A stretch of 64,000 nucleotides of DNA from A07HB70 sp964512675 (GCA_964512675.1 CAZEJR010000011.1:1-64000), one strand, 5' to 3'; counted from the stretch's first letter, positions 17,499-26,251 are shown. The notes: generated by a model from the sequence alone, not told the origin. Made by a program: numbers and translations.

Positions 17499-19076
17499 TC
17501 ACAGCCCCAGCAGGTCGAGCAGGGCCGCGAGCGGTCCGGTCCCGCCCGCCTCGACCCGCAGTTCGGTCGACTCGACGTCGGTCACGACCCGACTGCCAAA
17601 GCTGTTGTCGAACGCGACCGTGGTGTCGAGCGCGTACGACTTCGGCGTCGCCGCGCCGTCGACGCTGACGGTGAACCGGACGGTCGCGGACTCCCCGGGG
17701 GCGAGCGTACCGACGTACGCGGTGTCGTCGTCCGTCTCGAACGGCGAGTCGGCGTTGAGCCGCACGACGGCGTCGCGCATCGGCGCCGCGCCGGTGTTCG
17801 TCACCTCGAACGCGACGGTGGTCGTCGAGCCCGCCGGGGCCGACCCGGCGCTGCCCGTCTCGACCGTCCGCTCCGGCCCGACCGCGACGCCCGCGGAGAG
17901 CGGCTCGGTCGTCACCGGGTCGCCGAAGGCGTCGTCGCGTTCGACGACGACCGAGAGCGGGTACCGCCCGTCGAGCGTACGGTCGCTCACCTCGACCCGG
18001 AGGCGGGCGGTCGCGGACTCGCCGGGCGCGAGATCACCGAGGCTCGCCGACCCGGAGACGGGCGTCAGCGGCGGCGACTCGCGCAGGTGGGCCCGCACGT
18101 CGCGGGCGGTCGCGTCCCCGATGTTCTCGACGGTCAGCGCGACGGCGCCCGTCGAGTCGACGTACAGCGACTCGGCGGCGGCAGACACCGCGAACCGCGG
18201 CCCCTCGCCGACGGTCACCGTGCCGGTCCGTACTGCCGTCTCCGAGACGACGCCGTTCTCGCCGTCGTAGCCGAGCGAGAGTCCGACCGCGCGGTCGCCC
18301 GCGCTGACGTCACCGACGCCGACGCGGAACGTCGCCGTCGCCGTCTCGCCGGGCGCGAGGTCGCCGACACCCGCGCTCCTCGCCCGTGGGGTCAGCCAGT
18401 CGGCGGCGTGGAGCCGCAGGCTCGCGTCGGAGGCGACCTCCGTCCCGGCGTTGCGCACCGTCGCGCGCAGCTCGCCGTCGGCGTTCTCTGCCAGCCCCTC
18501 GCCGGTCACGGAGACGACCGCCAGCCGCGTCGTCGCCTCGACGCGTACGGTCACGGTGCGCTCGACCGTCTCGGTCCGGTAGCTGGTGATCGTCTCGTCG
18601 CTGTTGATCACCAGCGTGCTCAGGTAGCGGTAGGTCACCTCGACCGGCAGCCGGTAGGTGCCCGGTGCCGCCGACTCGTCGACCTCGACCTCGACCGGCA
18701 CCCGACGGGTGTCGTCGGGCGTGACGACACCGATCGACTGCTCGCCCGTCCGTACCGTCAGCGGCGCCGCCCCGGCCTCGGCGGTCACCGTCGTCGACAG
18801 CGCGGCGCCGGGCCGAAGCGACTGGCTCCGGGCCGCCCGCTCGAACTCGTCGACTGCGCCGTCGAGTTCGGTCACCGACTGGCCCGTGTTCTGCACCACC
18901 ACCGGCACCGTCGTCGTCTCGCCCGGCACGACGACGTTCGACCCGCCGACGGTCGTCTCGAGGGTCGGCTCGCCGATCTCGGTGTAGTTCAGCCCCGACG
19001 CCGTCCCCACCGCTCCGGCGAGCGCCGCCGTCACGAGGAGCAGTGCCACGACCGCAGTCAGCCGCTCTCGTCCCAT
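17499..19076 (-). CDS. Exported COG1361-type protein with CARDB-like repeats, partner of the RND pump
   Basis: This 525-residue protein starts with a signal sequence (LTAVVALLLVTAALAGAVGTA). It consists of about four Ig-like/CARDB repeats, each with a variant of LAPGESATARFRVxV and a preceding VxNxGxAxxxxV strand. It ends in a short hydrophobic tail, PLAALLDLLGL, which is probably a membrane anchor. COG1361 proteins are S-layer-like secreted proteins that very often sit beside archaeal RND pumps and may act as the periplasmic-adaptor equivalent. ATG 19076 begins the signal peptide. AT-rich sequence just upstream (19077-19110) includes TTTATTG about 30 nt from the start, a likely promoter for both genes. 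Confidence 0.82.
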   Translation of the reverse strand: MGRERLTAVVALLLVTAALAGAVGTASGLNYTEIGEPTLETTVGGSNVVVPGETTTVPVVVQNTGQSVTELDGAVDEFERAARSQSLRPGAALSTTVTAEAGAAPLTVRTGEQSIGVVTPDDTRRVPVEVEVDESAAPGTYRLPVEVTYRYLSTLVINSDETITSYRTETVERTVTVRVEATTRLAVVSVTGEGLAENADGELRATVRNAGTEVASDASLRLHAADWLTPRARSAGVGDLAPGETATATFRVGVGDVSAGDRAVGLSLGYDGENGVVSETAVRTGTVTVGEGPRFAVSAAAESLYVDSTGAVALTVENIGDATARDVRAHLRESPPLTPVSGSASLGDLAPGESATARLRVEVSDRTLDGRYPLSVVVERDDAFGDPVTTEPLSAGVAVGPERTVETGSAGSAPAGSTTTVAFEVTNTGAAPMRDAVVRLNADSPFETDDDTAYVGTLAPGESATVRFTVSVDGAATPKSYALDTTVAFDNSFGSRVVTDVESTELRVEAGGTGPLAALLDLLGL

Positions 19077-19577
19077 AGTAATGTATACGTTGCACAAAAC
19101 AATAAAGACATCGGATCACCGACGACACTCTCGTCTGTCGGCGGACGGCGCGCCACCGACCCTCTGGTCGACCCGCTCCACGTCGCCGTCGAACCCGGAC
19201 TGTCCTCACCGGGCCGGTCGAGACCGCACGCGACAGTCCGCTCGCGACACCGACCGCTCCGTCTCGGCTACGGGCGCGTGCCGTCACCCCCCGTCAGCTA
19301 CAGTCGGGCGTGGCTTCGCGCCACGTAACGGCGAACGGGGGTATCTGCGCCCGCGACGCCGGACCGTCTGTCGGCCCGCGTCACTCCCTCGAGTCCCGAG
19401 GAGTGCCCCGGCGCGGGCCGGCATCTCGCGCACAGGCCGCGTCACGTGCCCGCTGGACGCGCTCGCCCGGACCGCCCGGGCCGCTCCGTCCGGCCCTGCC
19501 GCCGCTGTGGCGCACGGCGACGGTCACACCGGACCGTCTCGCTCGCGGCTGTACGGCGGCGCGACCGTCTCACTCCC
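19077..19577. other. Promoter of the RND operon, then spacer with no supported gene
   Basis: The first 35 bases are AT-rich and hold the probable promoter of the minus-strand operon. The remaining 460 bases are GC-rich; translations on both strands are Arg/Pro/Ser-rich with no motif. No RNA structure or repeat was noticed. Confidence 0.5.
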
Positions 19578-20465
19578 CTACCAGTTTCGCTCGCCGGTCT
19601 CGCCGACGGTCGCCGCCCAGAGGTGGAGTCCGGGCAGGACGTCGTCGACGGCACCCTCGTCGAACTCGCGAAACAGCGCCTGGACGTCCGCGATCAGCTT
19701 CTCGTCGAACCCGTGGCTCCGGAGCGCGTCGGGACCGAGCCGCGGCGTGTGGGCCGCCGACTCGACGAACGCCGCCACGGCCGCCTCTGTGCGGTCACAC
19801 GCAGTCCGGAAGCCGGGGCCCGTCAGCACCGGCTCGAGGTCCGCCCAGAGCGTGGTGAACACGCCGGGCCACTGCGCGAGACAGCGGTAGACGCTCGGTA
19901 GTCCGTCGTCGAACCCGTGGAACGCTCGGACCGCGGCGACCGTCTCGGCGACGTCGTCGCCGACCGCGTCGACGGGAACCATCGACGGCGGCCGACCGCG
20001 GTCCGCGTCGAGCCACGCCGGACACGGCGCCGTCGCCGCACGGTCTCGCTCCGGGTCGACGCCAACGGAGTCGCCGTGGAGCGCGCGGTTCGTGGCACGG
20101 AACAGCACCGCCAGCCGTGGCCCGACGACGTCGAACGTCGCGAGCTGTCCGCGGAGCTCGGCGTACGCCGCCGGGGCGACACCGAGGTCCGGCCGCCGGT
20201 AGCGCGGGATCGCGACGTCGGCGTCGCTCTCGACCGCCGAGAGAACGGCGTCCCGGTAGCGAACGGAGAACCGGCCGAACGCCCGCGTCTGGAAGAGCGG
20301 CTTCACCTGCCCCCAGAGGTAGCGACAGAACCGGGGGTAGTTCGCCATCGTCGTCCGCCAGATCCAGTTGACGACCGGCGCCCGGAACGTCGCGCGGATG
20401 TCGTCGTAGACGCCGCGTCGCCACCCGGTCGCGTCGGCCTCGTAGAGCTGTGCGCTCCTGTCCAC
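19578..20465 (-). CDS. DehI-family (haloacid dehalogenase-like) protein
   Basis: The 295-residue protein has the internal duplication of the DehI family. The first repeat contains YDDIRATFRAPVVNWIWR and LWGQVKPLFQTRAFGR; the second contains FHGFDDGLPSVYRCLAQWPG and WADLEPVL. DehI enzymes hydrolyse D- and L-2-haloacids without a covalent intermediate. Many haloarchaeal relatives are annotated as DehI-like without tested activity, so substrate is uncertain. GTG 20465 was chosen because it lies immediately before the first conserved helix and gives the family length of about 290. An ATG at 20552 would add a non-acidic leader. It is divergent from a membrane protein gene. Confidence 0.75.
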   Translation of the reverse strand: MDRSAQLYEADATGWRRGVYDDIRATFRAPVVNWIWRTTMANYPRFCRYLWGQVKPLFQTRAFGRFSVRYRDAVLSAVESDADVAIPRYRRPDLGVAPAAYAELRGQLATFDVVGPRLAVLFRATNRALHGDSVGVDPERDRAATAPCPAWLDADRGRPPSMVPVDAVGDDVAETVAAVRAFHGFDDGLPSVYRCLAQWPGVFTTLWADLEPVLTGPGFRTACDRTEAAVAAFVESAAHTPRLGPDALRSHGFDEKLIADVQALFREFDEGAVDDVLPGLHLWAATVGETGERNW

Positions 20466-20577
20466 GCGAGAGCCCACGGCCGCGGGCGTGATAAGCTGAC
20501 GACCGGACGCGCGGTCGGACCGGGGCCCCGGCGACGCGCGGCGAGGTTTCATTACCGACGGGCACGAGCGGGCCGGC

Positions 20578-21348
20578 GTGGCTCTCCAGATCGTCGACGC
20601 CCTGTCGACCGGTATCAGGCGGCTACTCACCCGCGACGGACTCGTCCTCGTGGGTCTGTTCTACCTCCTCAACGCGGTCAGCGGGCTGCTGAACGCGCTG
20701 CTGGTCCCGACCCCCAGCGGCCCCGCGCCGGGTATGGGGCCGGGCGCCGGATCGCCGCCGAGTCCCGAGGCGCTCCTGCCGGGACTCGGGGCCGCGTTCG
20801 CCCTCTCACTGCTCGCCGGCCTGGCGTCGGTGGTCCTCGCGATCGGCGCGCTCCGGGCGTTCGTCACCGACACACGGCTCTCCTCGGCGCTCGTCGCGCG
20901 CAACCTCCCGCTCGCGTTCGTCAACTACGTCGTCGGCGGGATCGCCTACGCAGTCCTCGTCCTGGTCGGTCTCGCGTTGCTGGTCGTCCCCGGACTCTTC
21001 GTCATGGTGGTGCTGGCGTTCTGGACCGTCTTCGTCGCCGTCGAGGACCAGAACTTCGTCGCGGCCTTCGGCGACAGCTGGCGGCTGACCGAGGACAACC
21101 GCCTTCGGCTGTTCGGACTGGGGCTCCTGGTCGTCGTCGTCGCGTTCCTGATCTCGCTCCCGTTCGCCGCCGTCTCCGGGATCATCGGGTTCGTGGCCGG
21201 GGGCGGGACCGTCGGCCGGGTGCTCGGCGCGCTCGTCGGTCCCGCCGGGTCGGCGATCACGACCGTGATCACGCTCGGTGTCGTCGCCGCCGCGTACCGC
21301 CAGCTCACGACCGGCGGCGTGGGCGCGGGCCCGAACGCGCCCCTCTGA
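20578..21348 (+). CDS. Haloarchaeal multi-pass membrane protein (DUF7847-like), copy 1
   Basis: This 256-residue protein has about six spans and a conserved cytosolic segment, VAVEDQNFVAAFGDSWRL. The same segment recurs in the paralogue at 25237 as VATEDENLVTALRQSWRL. The paralogues share the N-terminal pattern of two helices, a Pro/Gly-rich loop and PGLFVMVVLAFW. The pattern resembles the membrane domain found with glycerophosphodiester phosphodiesterases, but no catalytic domain is present. The DUF number is from memory. GTG 20578 lies about 30 nt after a TTCATTACC stretch (20549) that could be the TATA box. Function unknown. Confidence 0.75.
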   Translation: MALQIVDALSTGIRRLLTRDGLVLVGLFYLLNAVSGLLNALLVPTPSGPAPGMGPGAGSPPSPEALLPGLGAAFALSLLAGLASVVLAIGALRAFVTDTRLSSALVARNLPLAFVNYVVGGIAYAVLVLVGLALLVVPGLFVMVVLAFWTVFVAVEDQNFVAAFGDSWRLTEDNRLRLFGLGLLVVVVAFLISLPFAAVSGIIGFVAGGGTVGRVLGALVGPAGSAITTVITLGVVAAAYRQLTTGGVGAGPNAPL

Positions 21349-21599
21349 TGCCGACCGGTCGCGCACCGTCCGACCTCGGTGCGTGTCGACCGTCTCCGCA
21401 CGGGCGGCGTGCTCGCGCCGGTGCCACCCGGCTGCGCCCGTCGAGCCCCGGCGTCTCGGCTCGCCGCCTGGTCCGCCCGGAGCCCCGTCTGCGCGCTCGA
21501 GACCACGCCAGCTACGAGCGTGGCCGCCGCCCGGAGGCGTGAGACGCTGCCGAGGTCGTGTCGTCCGTCGTGCGCTACGACGGGCGGTAGCACTCGTCG

Positions 21600-21764
21600 G
21601 TTACGGACGAGATTCGCCGCACACGGTCGCTTCGGGGACGATTCGATCTCGACATCCTGCCCCTCCTCGAGGTCCGTACCGCCGACGCCGTCGTCAGTCG
21701 ACCCGAACCCGTAGCCGTCGGTGTCGTCGAAGAGCTCAATCTCTCTGTCCGTCAGTACAGACAC
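21600..21764 (-). pseudogene. Cold-shock protein (CspA-type) remnant lacking the RNP2 segment
   Basis: Minus-strand translation gives ELFDDTDGYGF, then TDLEEGQDVE, then SPKRPCAANLVRN. These correspond in order to the haloarchaeal CspA blocks VDFFNDTGGYGF, PDLEEGTEIEF and APKGPRATNLVRN. The middle strand with the FFH RNP2 aromatic residues is missing, with STDD joined almost directly to GVGGTDLEEG. The frame reads through past the normal C-terminus into non-acidic sequence without a stop. An internal deletion plus loss of the stop indicates a dead single-strand nucleic-acid-binding gene. A GTG at 21764 would be its start. Confidence 0.6.
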
Positions 21765-21863
21765 ACGTACACCTCCCGGCCACGACAGCTCCGGGCGTCG
21801 CGTTACCACGACCCGCCTGTACACGCCCGCGGCGTGTGCCCGGCGCCGAGGCGGGGTCACACG

Positions 21864-21871
21864 ACTTATTC
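21864..21871 (+). promoter_or_regulatory. TATA-like box upstream of the MATE leader ORF
   Basis: ACTTATTC stands out from GC-rich flanks. It is about 36-43 nt before the GTG of the short leader ORF and about 110 nt before the MATE start, so the mRNA should include the leader ORF. Confidence 0.4.
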
Positions 21872-21906
21872 CGCCCACGATCGTACGCTACGGCAGTGGA
21901 CACAGC

Positions 21907-21984
21907 GTGAGTGCCGACGCCAGCCGACGCCCGATCCCGGTGCGCGGAGCCGACTGGACCGGACCCCACGAGGACCGTCCGTGA
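21907..21984 (+). CDS. 25-codon leader ORF overlapping the MATE gene
   Basis: A GTG at 21907 opens a frame of 25 codons (VSADASRRPIPVRG and on) that ends in TGA at 21982-21984. This stop overlaps the GTG start of the MATE exporter (21981) in a GTGA arrangement. A TATA-like box lies at a suitable distance upstream. Such overlap is the classic setting for translational coupling or a regulatory leader peptide. The peptide itself has no recognisable motif or repeated codons. It may be no more than a non-functional upstream frame. Confidence 0.4.
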   Translation: MSADASRRPIPVRGADWTGPHEDRP

Positions 21985-23507
21985 GCGTTCGAGAGCGTCT
22001 CGGCGGGCTGTTCAAGAGCCAGTCGGAGCTGGACCTGACCGACGGGTCGATCCCGACGTCGCTGTTCTACCTCTCCGTTCCGATCGTCGTCACCAACCTG
22101 CTCCAGGTCGCCTACAACCTCGCCGACACGTTCTGGCTCGGTCGGTACAGCACCGAGGCTCTCGCCGCCATCAGTCTCGGGTTCCCGCTCGTCTACCTGT
22201 TCATCTCGCTCGGGCTCGGGCTCACCGTGGCGGGCAGCGTCCTCGTCGCCCAGCACACCGGGGCAGACGAGCCAGCACAGGCCGAGTACGCCGCCTCGCA
22301 GACGGTCAGCCTCACGCTCCTGGCCGGCGCGGGCCTCGGGGCGCTCGGGTTCGTGTTCGTCTCGGACCTGCTGCGGGTGTTCGGCGCGTCCCCGACCGTG
22401 CTGACGCTCGCGACGGAGTACATGGAGGTGATCAGCCTCGGACTGCCGTTCCTGTTCGGCTTCACCGTCTTCATCGCCCTGATGCGGGGCGCCGGTGACA
22501 CGATCACGCCGATGCTGGTGATGCTCGGCACGGTCGTGCTCAACGTCGCCATCGACCCGCTGCTGATCTTCGGCGTCGGACCGCTGCCGGAGCTCGGCGT
22601 CGAGGGGGCAGCCGTCGCGACCGTCGTCTCCCGCGGGTCGGCGATGCTTGTCGGGCTCTGGCTGATGCTTCGCGGCGCTCACGGCATCCGGATCCACCTC
22701 CGGCAGATGGTGCCGGACGTCGAGTACAGCCGGACGCTCGTGCGGATCGGCGTCCCGGCGTCCGTCGAGAACACCGGTAGAGCGGTCTCGATAAACGCCG
22801 TCCTGCTCATCGTCACGCTGTTCTCGACGCCCGTCGTCGCGGCGTTCGGCGTCGGTATCCGCGTCTTCTCGATGGTGTTCATGCCCGCGATCGCGATCGA
22901 CCGCGGCGTCGAGACGATGACCGGACAGAACATCGGCGCGGGACGAGCGGACCGCGTCGTCGCGACCAACCGGTTCGCCGCGAAGGCGTCGTTCCTGCTC
23001 CTGTCGGCGCTCGGCGTCCTCACCTTCGTCTTCGCCCCGGAGATCATCCGGCTGTTCGACGACTCGCCGGCGGTCGTCGCCGAGGGGGCGACGTTCCTCC
23101 GGTGGATCGCGCCGACCTTCGGGTTCGTCGGCGTCCTGCGCGCGTACAGCGGCGGGTTCCGGGGCGCCGGGAAGACCCTGACCGCCGCCGCGATCGCGGT
23201 CGTCCTGTTCGGCTTCGTCCGCCTCCCGGTCGCCTACGCCGCCTCGCAGGGGCTCGTGCCGCTCGACGTCTGGCTGTTCGACGGCCCGACGCCGTCGGGG
23301 ATCTGGCTCGCGTTCCCCGTCTCGGGCGTCGTCGCCGCCGCCGTCGCGACCGTCTGGTTCGAACTCGGCAACTGGCGCGGGATGGCGCTGACCGGACAGT
23401 CCGACGAGAGCGACACCGACGGCCCCGGTGACGACGCGCCCGGCGACAGTGACCCGCCCGACGGGGCCGACGGCACCCTCGACCCGGGGACCACGGGCGA
23501 GACATGA
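21981..23507 (+). CDS. MATE-family multidrug/Na+ efflux transporter
   Basis: The 508-residue protein has about twelve spans in two MatE halves. The first begins SLFYLSVPIVVTNLLQVAYN with NLADTFWLGRYSTEALAA, and includes IALMRGAGDTITPML. The second begins LVRIGVPASVENTGRAVS and includes GGFRGAGKTLTAAAI. These are the family hallmarks (NxxDxxxVG, RGxGDT). MATE pumps export cationic drugs or metabolites with Na+ or H+. A disordered Asp/Gly/Pro-rich cytosolic tail of about 40 residues follows the last span, as is usual for haloarchaea. GTG 21981 overlaps the stop of a short upstream ORF, suggesting coupled translation. Confidence 0.9.
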   Translation: MSVRERLGGLFKSQSELDLTDGSIPTSLFYLSVPIVVTNLLQVAYNLADTFWLGRYSTEALAAISLGFPLVYLFISLGLGLTVAGSVLVAQHTGADEPAQAEYAASQTVSLTLLAGAGLGALGFVFVSDLLRVFGASPTVLTLATEYMEVISLGLPFLFGFTVFIALMRGAGDTITPMLVMLGTVVLNVAIDPLLIFGVGPLPELGVEGAAVATVVSRGSAMLVGLWLMLRGAHGIRIHLRQMVPDVEYSRTLVRIGVPASVENTGRAVSINAVLLIVTLFSTPVVAAFGVGIRVFSMVFMPAIAIDRGVETMTGQNIGAGRADRVVATNRFAAKASFLLLSALGVLTFVFAPEIIRLFDDSPAVVAEGATFLRWIAPTFGFVGVLRAYSGGFRGAGKTLTAAAIAVVLFGFVRLPVAYAASQGLVPLDVWLFDGPTPSGIWLAFPVSGVVAAAVATVWFELGNWRGMALTGQSDESDTDGPGDDAPGDSDPPDGADGTLDPGTTGET

Positions 23508-23699
23508 CCGAGACGGGGCGGTCCCGGACGACGCGTGACCCGCGCCGCCCGACGTCCTCCGCTCCTCGACCGGCTGCTGTCTCGGACCCCCTGTCCGCAC
23601 ACGCCGACTGACGGGCGACGCGGAACGCCCCCGGTCGAGCGCTCGGCCACGGAACGGCGACACCGCCTCGCCGCCGACACCCGGCGCCACGACCGACGC

Positions 23700-23965
23700 C
23701 TCCGGCGACACCTGGCCCCGCTCGACAGTATCGACGACGCCGTCTCTCTCGTCGACCGGAGCCCGTCCTCTGCGCGAACGTCGACCTCGACCCGGAGACG
23801 GCGTCCGGCGAGCCGATCGTGCCGTTCGTCGAGGCGTACGCTGTCGACAGCGCGGGGGTCACGGCGTTCGAGCGGGGACTCGACACGGACGGCGTGGTGA
23901 CGCCCGCCGCGTTCGAGGCCGCGCCCGGGCTGTCGACCGAGGAAATCCGGGGGAAGACGCCACGC
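23700..23965 (+). pseudogene. Decayed gene of unknown family
   Basis: Two adjacent plus-strand frames carry acidic, haloarchaeal-looking sequence: RRHLAPLDSIDDAVSLVDR in one, then, after a shift near 23760, PVLCANVDLDPETAS and VEAYAVDSAGVTAFERGL followed by AAPGLSTEEIRGKT. After that the frame runs into the 3' region of the opposite-strand LURP gene. The composition break on both sides suggests a frameshifted remnant. I cannot name the family. Confidence 0.35.
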
Positions 23966-24019
23966 GGCCCGGGCGCGTCCTCCGCGACCCGCCCCGGCTA
24001 CGAGGCGTGCGAGACGGCT

Positions 24020-24622
24020 TCAGTTGTTCTCGAGGGCGTCGATGACACACGCGGCGGCGACAACCGCCTCCTTCGGGACGCCGCTCGCGTCGTCGACCCG
24101 AACCGTGTACGTGTCCCGCAGCGAGAACTGCCCTTCGATTGCGCCGACGTGGCTCCCGCCGGCGTCGACTATCTCGTACGCGTTCGGAACGAGGTTCGCG
24201 ACGGAGACCAGGTGGCGGAGCGCCGCGAGAAGTCTGTTCTTCGAGCGGATCGTCGCCAGCGTCTCTCCCGTGTCGGGGTCGCGGACCGTCCAGTTCTCCA
24301 CGAACAGCGAGAGGTCCTCGTCGAGGACGACGACGTCGTCGCCGGTGCCCGCGTCCGTCAGGGTGTACGTCCCCGCGACGTCGAGGACGCCGCCCGCTCT
24401 CACCGTGAACGCGTCGTCGCCGTCGCCGGTGAGAAACGGGAACTCCTCTTTCAGCTTGAACAGCTCCTGCTTCCCGCGCAGGACCACGTCCCCGGCGTCG
24501 TCGCGGACGACGTACTTGTTCCTGACCAGCGACTGTACGACCTCGTAGCGGTCGTCGTCGAGGTCGACGGTGGAGATGTCGTACGGCCCCGTCGCCGTGT
24601 CGGCCGTGGAGGGCTCGGTCAC
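24020..24622 (-). CDS. LURP-one-related (tubby-like/scramblase fold) protein
   Basis: This 200-residue protein shows the LURP-one pattern: YEVVQSLVRNKYVVRDDAGD, LRGKQELFKLKEEFPF, LSLFVENWTVRDPDTGE and ATIRSKN, ending LRDTYTVRVDDASGVPKE. The family forms a 12-stranded beta barrel around a central helix, related to scramblases and Tubby. In prokaryotes its role is unclear, possibly lipid or membrane binding. No signal peptide is present, so it is likely cytosolic or membrane-peripheral. GTG 24622 gives the acidic N-terminus VTEPSTADTATG. The longer frame upstream is basic and unlikely. Confidence 0.8.
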   Translation of the reverse strand: MTEPSTADTATGPYDISTVDLDDDRYEVVQSLVRNKYVVRDDAGDVVLRGKQELFKLKEEFPFLTGDGDDAFTVRAGGVLDVAGTYTLTDAGTGDDVVVLDEDLSLFVENWTVRDPDTGETLATIRSKNRLLAALRHLVSVANLVPNAYEIVDAGGSHVGAIEGQFSLRDTYTVRVDDASGVPKEAVVAAACVIDALENN

Positions 24623-24719
24623 GGACGACCTCTGGGCCACGTGAGAAAAGACCCTTCCGCCCGCGACGCGCCGCCCGGTCCGTGACGACTTCCCGTCTCG
24701 GCCACGAACACCCACGTTG

Positions 24720-24812
24720 ATGGACGGTGCCGACCGGTTCATGCTGTACGCTGTCGCCGTCACGCTCGGGCTGCTCGTGGCCGGCCTCGTCATCGCGCTC
24801 CTCGCCGGATGA
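24720..24812 (+). CDS. 30-residue single-span membrane peptide, copy 1
   Basis: This ATG frame encodes a short acidic head (MDGADRF) followed by one hydrophobic helix, VTLGLLVAGLVIALLAG, and a stop. Such tiny single-span proteins are frequent in haloarchaea. A second, similar peptide gene follows 150 nt downstream, which supports both being real. Function unknown. A chance hydrophobic frame is possible in GC-rich DNA. Confidence 0.45.
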   Translation: MDGADRFMLYAVAVTLGLLVAGLVIALLAG

Positions 24813-24963
24813 CCAGTCTGTGGGCGCGCCCGCCGCGTCCCGACGCCGGACGACCGGCTGGATCACAGCCCAGCCGACGCCGACCCCCGCCGGGAGTTTC
24901 CCTCCACAGTCCCGCGCCTGAGGCTGTCGGCGTGGTTACACTCGGACGGGACTCCGTCTGCGC

Positions 24964-25059
24964 GTGTACTACCGCACGCTCGTTCGGGTGGTGATGGTGA
25001 TGGCGCTGATCGTACTCGCGTTCGCCGTAGTCGGCGCCGGGGTCGTGCTGGCGGGCTGA
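24964..25059 (+). CDS. 31-residue single-span membrane peptide, copy 2
   Basis: A GTG frame encodes VYYRTLVRVV followed by a hydrophobic helix ending VVGAGVVLAG, then TGA. Head charge is basic here, unlike the first peptide, so membrane orientation may differ. It ends 177 nt before the multi-pass DUF7847-like gene on the same strand. Its size and position resemble the upstream peptide, suggesting a pair. Function unknown. Confidence 0.4.
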   Translation: MYYRTLVRVVMVMALIVLAFAVVGAGVVLAG

Positions 25060-25236
25060 GCGGGGTCGTGCCCTCGTCGCCGGCATCTCCGTCGCTCTCC
25101 TGTCGGGGCGTCCGCCACGCCGGAGCCGGGCGCCCCGGCTCCGCCGACGGCGCCTCTGCTGTCGCGCCTCTGTTGGTCAAGCGCCGATTGTACCGTTCGC
25201 CGGTATAAGGTCGCCCGGACCGCTACCCGGACGCGC

Positions 25237-26022
25237 ATGGCGCTCTCGATCACGACGGCCGTCAGAACCGGCGCGGCTCGGCTCCTGTCACGGACCGGGG
25301 CGCTCCTGACAGCCGTCTACGCGGCGCTACTGGCGGTGTATCAGCTATCGATAAACGGCCTGATCGCCGGGCTGCTCCCGGCCGGCGGGAGTGGCCCCGC
25401 CTCGGTCGCGACGTACCCGGCGCCGGTAGCCGTCTACGGACTCGCGGTGCTCGCGTGCTTCGTCGCCCTCTCGGCTGTTACCGTGGTCGCCGTGCGGACG
25501 TTCGTCGCCGGGCGGACCGACACGGTCCCGCGCGAGTTCTACACCCGACGACTCGCGTGGGCGACTGCCAACCTCCTCGTCGGCGGCGTCGTCTACGGAC
25601 TCCTGGTGCTGCTCGGGCTGGTACTGCTCGTGGTTCCCGGAATCGTCGCGTACGTCGGCCTGATCTTCTACACGATGTCCGTCGCCACGGAGGACGAGAA
25701 CCTCGTTACGGCCCTCCGGCAGAGCTGGCGGCTCGTCCGCGCCGAGTTCCTGCCGGTGCTCCTGCTGGTTCTCGCCCTCGTCGTCGGGGCCGGTGTCGGC
25801 GGCGGCGTCCTCGGCATCGCCGTCGGCGGCGTGGCGACAGTCGCCGGCGTCGCCGGCTGGGCCGGCGTCGTCTCCGCCGCGGTGAACACGCCGCTCACGC
25901 TGTTCGTGCTCGCGGTCCTCTCGGCGGCGTTCGCACAGCTCCGGGAGGAAGACGGGGACGACCTCGGCGGCGCGACCCGGTCCGACGAGGGAGCCGCCGA
26001 CGGGTCGCCGGCCTCGCGCTGA
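25237..26022 (+). CDS. Haloarchaeal multi-pass membrane protein (DUF7847-like), copy 2
   Basis: This 261-residue paralogue of the protein at 20578 has the same order of spans and the shared segment ATEDENLVTALRQSWRL. There are about six spans, with GGVLGIAVGGVATVAGVAGW forming a Gly-rich pair near the C-terminus and an acidic tail (EEDGDDLGG). GTATAAGG at about 25202 may be its TATA box, 33 nt before the ATG. The two copies lie 4 kb apart with unrelated genes between, so they look like an old duplication. Role unknown. Confidence 0.75.
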   Translation: MALSITTAVRTGAARLLSRTGALLTAVYAALLAVYQLSINGLIAGLLPAGGSGPASVATYPAPVAVYGLAVLACFVALSAVTVVAVRTFVAGRTDTVPREFYTRRLAWATANLLVGGVVYGLLVLLGLVLLVVPGIVAYVGLIFYTMSVATEDENLVTALRQSWRLVRAEFLPVLLLVLALVVGAGVGGGVLGIAVGGVATVAGVAGWAGVVSAAVNTPLTLFVLAVLSAAFAQLREEDGDDLGGATRSDEGAADGSPASR

Positions 26023-26251
26023 GGACGGCCCGTCCGCTCCCGCCGGCGCTCGCTCGACGACCGATACGATCTACTCCGTTGAAAGTACAATACGGGAGCC
26101 GAATCACAGCGTCTGGGCGGGGGCCCTCATATCACTGGAAATACAATATGTAGAGCGTTGTCCGCTTTCAGAACAGTAGCTAACTATCCATGGTGAAACG
26201 ATTAGTCGGCTAGTTTCGTGTTAGAGTGCTGGCTTCAGAGATGCAGTCCAG

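Noticed and set aside
15062..17668. 868-codon plus-strand frame opposite the RND gene
   Set aside because: Translation is Arg/Gln/His rich with no motif; the minus-strand RND exporter explains the region.
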